From positions 124,001 through 188,000 of the forward strand of contig NZ_CP151997.1 of assembly GCF_038595005.1 (NCBI RefSeq): 64,000 bases of DNA, given 5' to 3'. The DNA comes from Chryseomicrobium sp. FSL W7-1435 (lineage in GTDB: Bacteria; Bacillota; Bacilli; Bacillales_A; Planococcaceae). Positions 60,431 to 64,000 of this stretch are shown here, piece after piece. The notes under the pieces are model-generated. The model was not told the origin of the DNA, did not search any database, and was given only the letters and a program-made list of their open reading frames with translations. Numbering within the stretch: the first letter of the stretch is position 1; each line of letters starts with the position of its first letter. The position numbers and the translations under genes are program-made.

Positions 60431-62028
60431 GCAGCTACCGACCCATCCGTACGAGATTCCGTACCGCCTTGTAATACACCCGTTTCAGGGTCTCTCCAAA
60501 TGATTTGCCCGCGTCCAAAGCTGCCTCCATCCGGTAAGACTTGAATCGTGTGTCCTTTACGAATCAATGCCTGCACAAGATAATTCGGGAATTCAGGCTC
60601 TACATGAATCGTCTTTCCTTCAATCCATTGCCATCTTGGCATATCGAGCGTTGCTTGTGGATTCAACTGGTGATCGACCGTGCTTGATACGACTTGGAAG
60701 TGCCCTTGCGGCTGCATATACCCACCCATGACACCGAAAGGACCAATCGCTTGCCCATCTTTAGTTAAGAATCCCGGAATAATCGTATGGTAAGTACGTT
60801 TTCCAGGCTGTAAGTAGTTTGGATGCGCTTCATCTAATGAGAAATCATGGCCACGGTTTTGCAGGGCGATCCCTGTCCCAGGAATGACAATACCTGAACC
60901 GAAGCCCATGTAGTTACTTTGAATGTACGAAATCATATTACCTTCCGCATCAGCTGCAGCTAGGTATACAGTGCCACCGCGTGGTAATTCATAAGGCTCT
61001 GGCATCATTGCCTCATCCTTAATTTCTGCTGCACGTTTAGATGCATACTCTTCTGATAACAGGTGTTGCGGGTCTACTGGCATATCAGCTTGTTCTGTAA
61101 TAAACGCCTTGCCGTCTGTAAACGCAAGCTTCATCGCTTCGATTTGACGGTGAAGTGTATCAGCATCTTGCCACTTTGTATCTCCTGTTTGTTCAAAAAT
61201 CTTGAGTGCCATTTGAGCAATCATCCCTTGGCCGTTTGGTGGGATTTCCCACACATCATAGCCTTTGTAATGAGCCGATAATGGCTCTACCCACTCGACT
61301 TGGTAGCTTTCTAGATCTTCTTTTGACAGATAGCCACCATGTTGTTTCATAAAGCTATCGATTTTGTCAGCGAGTTCCCCTTTATAGAAGGACTCTGCTT
61401 CCGTATCCGCAATGGCACGCAATGTAGAGGCATGGCCTGGTGATGACCACATTTCACCGATTTTTGGTGCTTCGCCTGTAGGAGCAAATGTTTCAAACCA
61501 ACCCGCAAACTCTTCAGATGTATACGTTTCTTTAAATTTCTTATGCGCGAGTCCCCAGAACTTCCCGAGTACAGGTGAAATTGGATAGCCTTCTTCTGCA
61601 TAACGAATAGCAGGAGCTAGTACATCTTTAAGCGGTAGCTTGCCAAATTTACGAGACAATTCGACCCAACCAGCAGGAACACCTGGTACAGTCACGGGTA
61701 ACACGCCGAATACAGGAACTTGCTTATGTCCTGCTTGTTTTAACTTGTCGGCTGAAATAGCTTTTGGAGCAGGTCCAGACGCGTTCAATCCGTGTAACTT
61801 ATCTTTAACCCAAACAAGCGCAAAGGAATCTCCACCAATGCCGTTTGAAGTCGGTTCCACAACTGTCAGAGCAGCAGCAGTCGCAATGGCCGCGTCAATC
61901 GCATTACCACCTTGTTTCAAAATATCTAGACCTGCTTGTGCAGCTAATGGTTGAGACGTAGCAACCATGCCATTCTTCGCAAATACCGTGTTACGTTTTC
62001 CTGAAAAAGGATGAAATAAGTGATCCAT
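60424..62028 (-). CDS. ywrD: Gamma-glutamyltransferase-family protein (YwrD-like)
   Basis: A 534-residue Ntn-hydrolase of the GGT family. GGNAIDAAIATAAALTVVEPTSNGIGGDSFALVW is the N-terminal signature and the nucleophile Thr lies in PRGGTVYLAAADAEGNMISYIQ (about residue 350), where autocleavage would occur. SNYMGFGSGIVIPGTGIALQNRG follows. No signal peptide is seen, unlike secreted GGTs, so it may be cytosolic. GGAGG is read as the ribosome-binding site of the ATG at 62028; the ATG at 62046 lies inside it. Confidence 0.9.
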   Translation of the reverse strand: MDHLFHPFSGKRNTVFAKNGMVATSQPLAAQAGLDILKQGGNAIDAAIATAAALTVVEPTSNGIGGDSFALVWVKDKLHGLNASGPAPKAISADKLKQAGHKQVPVFGVLPVTVPGVPAGWVELSRKFGKLPLKDVLAPAIRYAEEGYPISPVLGKFWGLAHKKFKETYTSEEFAGWFETFAPTGEAPKIGEMWSSPGHASTLRAIADTEAESFYKGELADKIDSFMKQHGGYLSKEDLESYQVEWVEPLSAHYKGYDVWEIPPNGQGMIAQMALKIFEQTGDTKWQDADTLHRQIEAMKLAFTDGKAFITEQADMPVDPQHLLSEEYASKRAAEIKDEAMMPEPYELPRGGTVYLAAADAEGNMISYIQSNYMGFGSGIVIPGTGIALQNRGHDFSLDEAHPNYLQPGKRTYHTIIPGFLTKDGQAIGPFGVMGGYMQPQGHFQVVSSTVDHQLNPQATLDMPRWQWIEGKTIHVEPEFPNYLVQALIRKGHTIQVLPDGGSFGRGQIIWRDPETGVLQGGTESRTDGSVAAW

Positions 62029-62142
62029 AGGTAGTTGTTCCTCCATTCATTATTCATTTGTTAATAGATTTCTTGTTTTTACTTAACAAATGTATATCTA
62101 ATGTGAAGTATACAGAAAATTCTGCAGGAGTGCCAATAAAAA

Positions 62143-62169
62143 ACCACAGACCCAAATGTGGTCTGTGGT
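62143..62169 (-). terminator. Terminator of the Lrp-type regulator gene
   Basis: ACCACAGACC pairs with GGTCTGTGGT (62160-62169 with 62143-62152) and is followed on the minus strand by TTTTTATTGG. Confidence 0.88.
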
Positions 62170-62183
62170 AGTTGATCTTGCTC

Positions 62184-62636
62184 CTATAATTTAAGTCCGC
62201 TCCGACTTTTAAAACGTCGCAATAAAATATGGCTTTCTACACGCGTGATTCCTTCAAAAGCATACAGTTCTTCGTTGATGAATTTTTCTAAGCTCTGAAA
62301 ATCGTCCACCAATACATGCATATGTAATGTCGAAGGACCGGTCATTTGGTAACAGCTTGCTACGTTTGCGTTTTCAGCTAAATTTTCAGCTACTTCTACT
62401 AGAGACTTCGGCTCACAGTCCACTTCAAAGAAGGCGGACACATTTTTTCCGACCTTTTCAGAGTTCACCACGACTGTAAACCGTTCAATGATGCCTCTTT
62501 CCTGTAAATCATGTACGCGTTCCCGAACGGCCACTCGCGACAAACCTAACTCTTTCCCAATATCCACATAAGACATGCGGCCATTCATAGTTAGCAACTC
62601 TAATATTTTCTTATCCGTCGCATCTATTCGTTCCAT
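62184..62636 (-). CDS. ywrC: Lrp/AsnC-family regulator (YwrC-like)
   Basis: A 150-residue Lrp/AsnC protein. The N-terminal helix-turn-helix is IDATDKKILELLTMNGRMSYVDIGKELGLSRVAVRERVHDLQERGII; the RAM effector domain (about 65-145) has CYQMTGPSTLHMHVLVDDFQSLEKF. The start at 62636 follows GAGGAGG; the longer frame has 24 extra codons. It precedes the GGT-like gene and the chromate transporter halves, but its own terminator suggests separate transcription. Confidence 0.92.
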   Translation of the reverse strand: MERIDATDKKILELLTMNGRMSYVDIGKELGLSRVAVRERVHDLQERGIIERFTVVVNSEKVGKNVSAFFEVDCEPKSLVEVAENLAENANVASCYQMTGPSTLHMHVLVDDFQSLEKFINEELYAFEGITRVESHILLRRFKSRSGLKL

Positions 62637-62760
62637 TTCGACACGCCTCCTCATGCATTTCCTTAGTTCGATTACGTTGTGTATCAAATATACCTTATTT
62701 TTAACCAAATTGAAAAAGAAGTGAGGGGTTTCCTCACTTCCTGTTATATTTCTTGTCTAC

Positions 62761-64000
62761 TTATGTCGTTATTTCCTGGGAAATAGTCACGATTTCTTCG
62801 ATAGTCGGCCTACACACTAGCCTAACCACCTCTATTGGCAGCTCTATCCCTTTGAACTGCGTAGCAAAACGTTCGACTTTTGCTTCTACTGGCCAACCAG
62901 ACATCCCCTCTATCTCTCGGTAACTGGCAGCTGTCATGACGATGTCGCCACCTTGGCTGAGCTGTTGAACGCGTGCAGCTAAATTGACAGTCCGTCCAAA
63001 ATAATCAAGAAGGTCGTTGGCATTAACAGCAATCGCAGCGCCTTGGTGGAACCCAATCTTGATTTCAACCGGTTGCGACAATTGCTGTTGCAGTTCTTGA
63101 ATCGAGTGTTGAATAGCAGTGGCAGCCCGCATCGCCTGCCGAACATCTGTGAACACAGCCATCACAGAATCGCCAATTGTTTTCACAATTGTCCCGTCAT
63201 GATCTTGGATGTGTTCTTTTAAATAAGTGAAGTGGTGACGGACGTCTGTATAGGCCAGTGCATCCCCAATACGTTCATAAAGAGCAGTTGATTCTTTTAA
63301 ATCTGTAAACAATACTGTCATATCACTGACTTGAATTTCAAGATCTGGTGCAAGCACTTCTGTAGCAAACAAGTCGCGATAGAGTTGCAAGGATGTCAAT
63401 TCACGTGCAGTAAGTGCATCTTTCCCCCACATGAGCTCTTCAATCATAAACACAATCTCGGACTCGCTTGTATTTTGAACAGTAAATTTTGACTGTGGTT
63501 TACTATGTGTTTGATCAAATCCATCTGTCGACCATGTGAATTGTTTTACCGCTTCTCCGGCATCCTCTTCTACTTGAATCGTGTGATTGTGCTGCATGAT
63601 TCGGTAGCGGTGTGGCTGTTCCCAATCAGGTAGCGTCAATTCCACAGATTCTCCTGCAGGAATGCGAAATTGGCCTAGTATATGGCGTGCATTCATCGGG
63701 CCGTTGATACAAAAAAGCTGAGCATCAATTTTACGAATGGCAGGTGACACATCAAAACGCATTTCAATGGCTTGATCAAAATCAACTTGATAATCTACAC
63801 CACATAGTTCACAGTGTACTTCTCCTGATACCTCTCGCAGTGTCGTCACTTGTTTTTTGGGCACGCGACAATTGGGGCACAATAAACTCCATTTTTGTTG
63901 CAACAGGCCATGCTTAGTCGCAAGTAGGAAGAGGGAAAGCATTTCTTTCCGGTCAATCCCCCACTCTCTGGCAAGACGGTAAGGTTGCATATCTGTAACA
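62761..64000 (-). CDS. Class III adenylate/guanylate cyclase with N-terminal zinc-ribbon region (partial)
   Basis: The gene is open at the right edge; at least 409 residues are visible. The N-terminal part carries a four-Cys ribbon (CPNC and CELC) after a helical RLAREWGIDRKEMLSLFLLATKHGLL, in the style of the DUF5939 domain. The catalytic domain (about 225-400) has FTDLKEST and TIGDSVMAVF with both metal-binding Asp residues, the substrate-choice Lys in VKTIGDS, and the transition-state pair in YFGRTVNLAARV. It probably makes cAMP (or cGMP). The upstream regulator and true start lie outside. Confidence 0.85.
   Translation of the reverse strand, partial: VTDMQPYRLAREWGIDRKEMLSLFLLATKHGLLQQKWSLLCPNCRVPKKQVTTLREVSGEVHCELCGVDYQVDFDQAIEMRFDVSPAIRKIDAQLFCINGPMNARHILGQFRIPAGESVELTLPDWEQPHRYRIMQHNHTIQVEEDAGEAVKQFTWSTDGFDQTHSKPQSKFTVQNTSESEIVFMIEELMWGKDALTARELTSLQLYRDLFATEVLAPDLEIQVSDMTVLFTDLKESTALYERIGDALAYTDVRHHFTYLKEHIQDHDGTIVKTIGDSVMAVFTDVRQAMRAATAIQHSIQELQQQLSQPVEIKIGFHQGAAIAVNANDLLDYFGRTVNLAARVQQLSQGGDIVMTAASYREIEGMSGWPVEAKVERFATQFKGIELPIEVVRLVCRPTIEEIVTISQEITT

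Noticed and set aside
1-64000. CRISPR arrays, tRNA or rRNA genes, insertion sequences, prophage or replication origin
   Set aside because: I saw no regularly spaced repeats with spacers, no tRNA/rRNA signatures, no transposase or integrase, and no DnaA-box cluster.

Overview
The window looks like the chromosome of a low-to-mid GC Firmicute of the order Bacillales, probably a Planococcaceae/Caryophanaceae-type relative of Bacillus. The reasons are Shine-Dalgarno sites of the AGGAGG type before almost every gene, dense intrinsic terminators with T-runs, and several blocks whose gene content matches Bacillus subtilis: mhqR/mhqD/mhqN, zinc-stress yciC with rpmG, yrkEFHIJ and ywrABCD. The genus is an inference. 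I see no rRNA, tRNA, IS element, prophage or CRISPR array. No gene-free stretch exceeds 300 bases; the longest, about 270 bases upstream of the cation exchanger, holds a riboswitch.

Layout. 1-10 kb: housekeeping enzymes (MBL hydrolase, HAD phosphatase, CatE-like dioxygenase), a BmrA-like ABC exporter with a small membrane protein, an ECF-transporter S component, a CaCA cation exchanger under a yybP-ykoY Mn2+ riboswitch, and an ECF sigma factor overlapping a membrane anti-sigma candidate. 10-12.3 kb: threonine aldolase and a zinc alcohol dehydrogenase. 12.3-21.3 kb: a sugar-uptake region on the minus strand made of chvE-mmsA-mmsB followed by a membrane-tethered sugar-binding sensor, a YesM/LytS-type kinase, a YesN-type regulator and a second sugar-binding lipoprotein. 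A perfect cre site sits at the promoter. 21.4-25.5 kb: mhq electrophile-resistance genes with a palindromic operator, thiolase and malate dehydrogenase. 25.5-30.5 kb: copC-copD, uppP, then a Zur-type operon (yciC-like GTPase plus a cysteine-poor L33).

30.5-41.3 kb: Nudix, CdsA-like and NlpC/P60-like proteins, a region-2-only sigma-like protein, a TPR-GAF-GGDEF cyclase, an aldo/keto reductase and a five-gene yrk-type persulfide/sulfur-relay operon with two CsoR/CstR-type operators. 41.3-51.5 kb: cydDC flanked by two paralogous PAS-GGDEF-EAL proteins and followed by a PAS-GGDEF protein; a 130-bp palindromic repeat lies between cydC and the second EAL gene. 51.7-54.1 kb: a two-protease membrane pair. 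54.1-58.6 kb: a GntR regulator divergent from an acid-sugar dehydrogenase, kinase and GntP permease, with three operator-like boxes at exact 21-bp spacing. 58.6-62.7 kb: a MEDS-domain gene broken by a 32-bp tandem duplication, then ywrA/B/D/C equivalents. The window ends inside a class III nucleotide cyclase.

Themes are metal homeostasis (Mn, Zn, Cu, chromate), thiol/sulfur and electrophile stress, sugar and acid-sugar uptake, and cyclic-nucleotide signalling. Starts were chosen by ribosome-binding-site position, so many genes begin a few codons inside the longest open frame.
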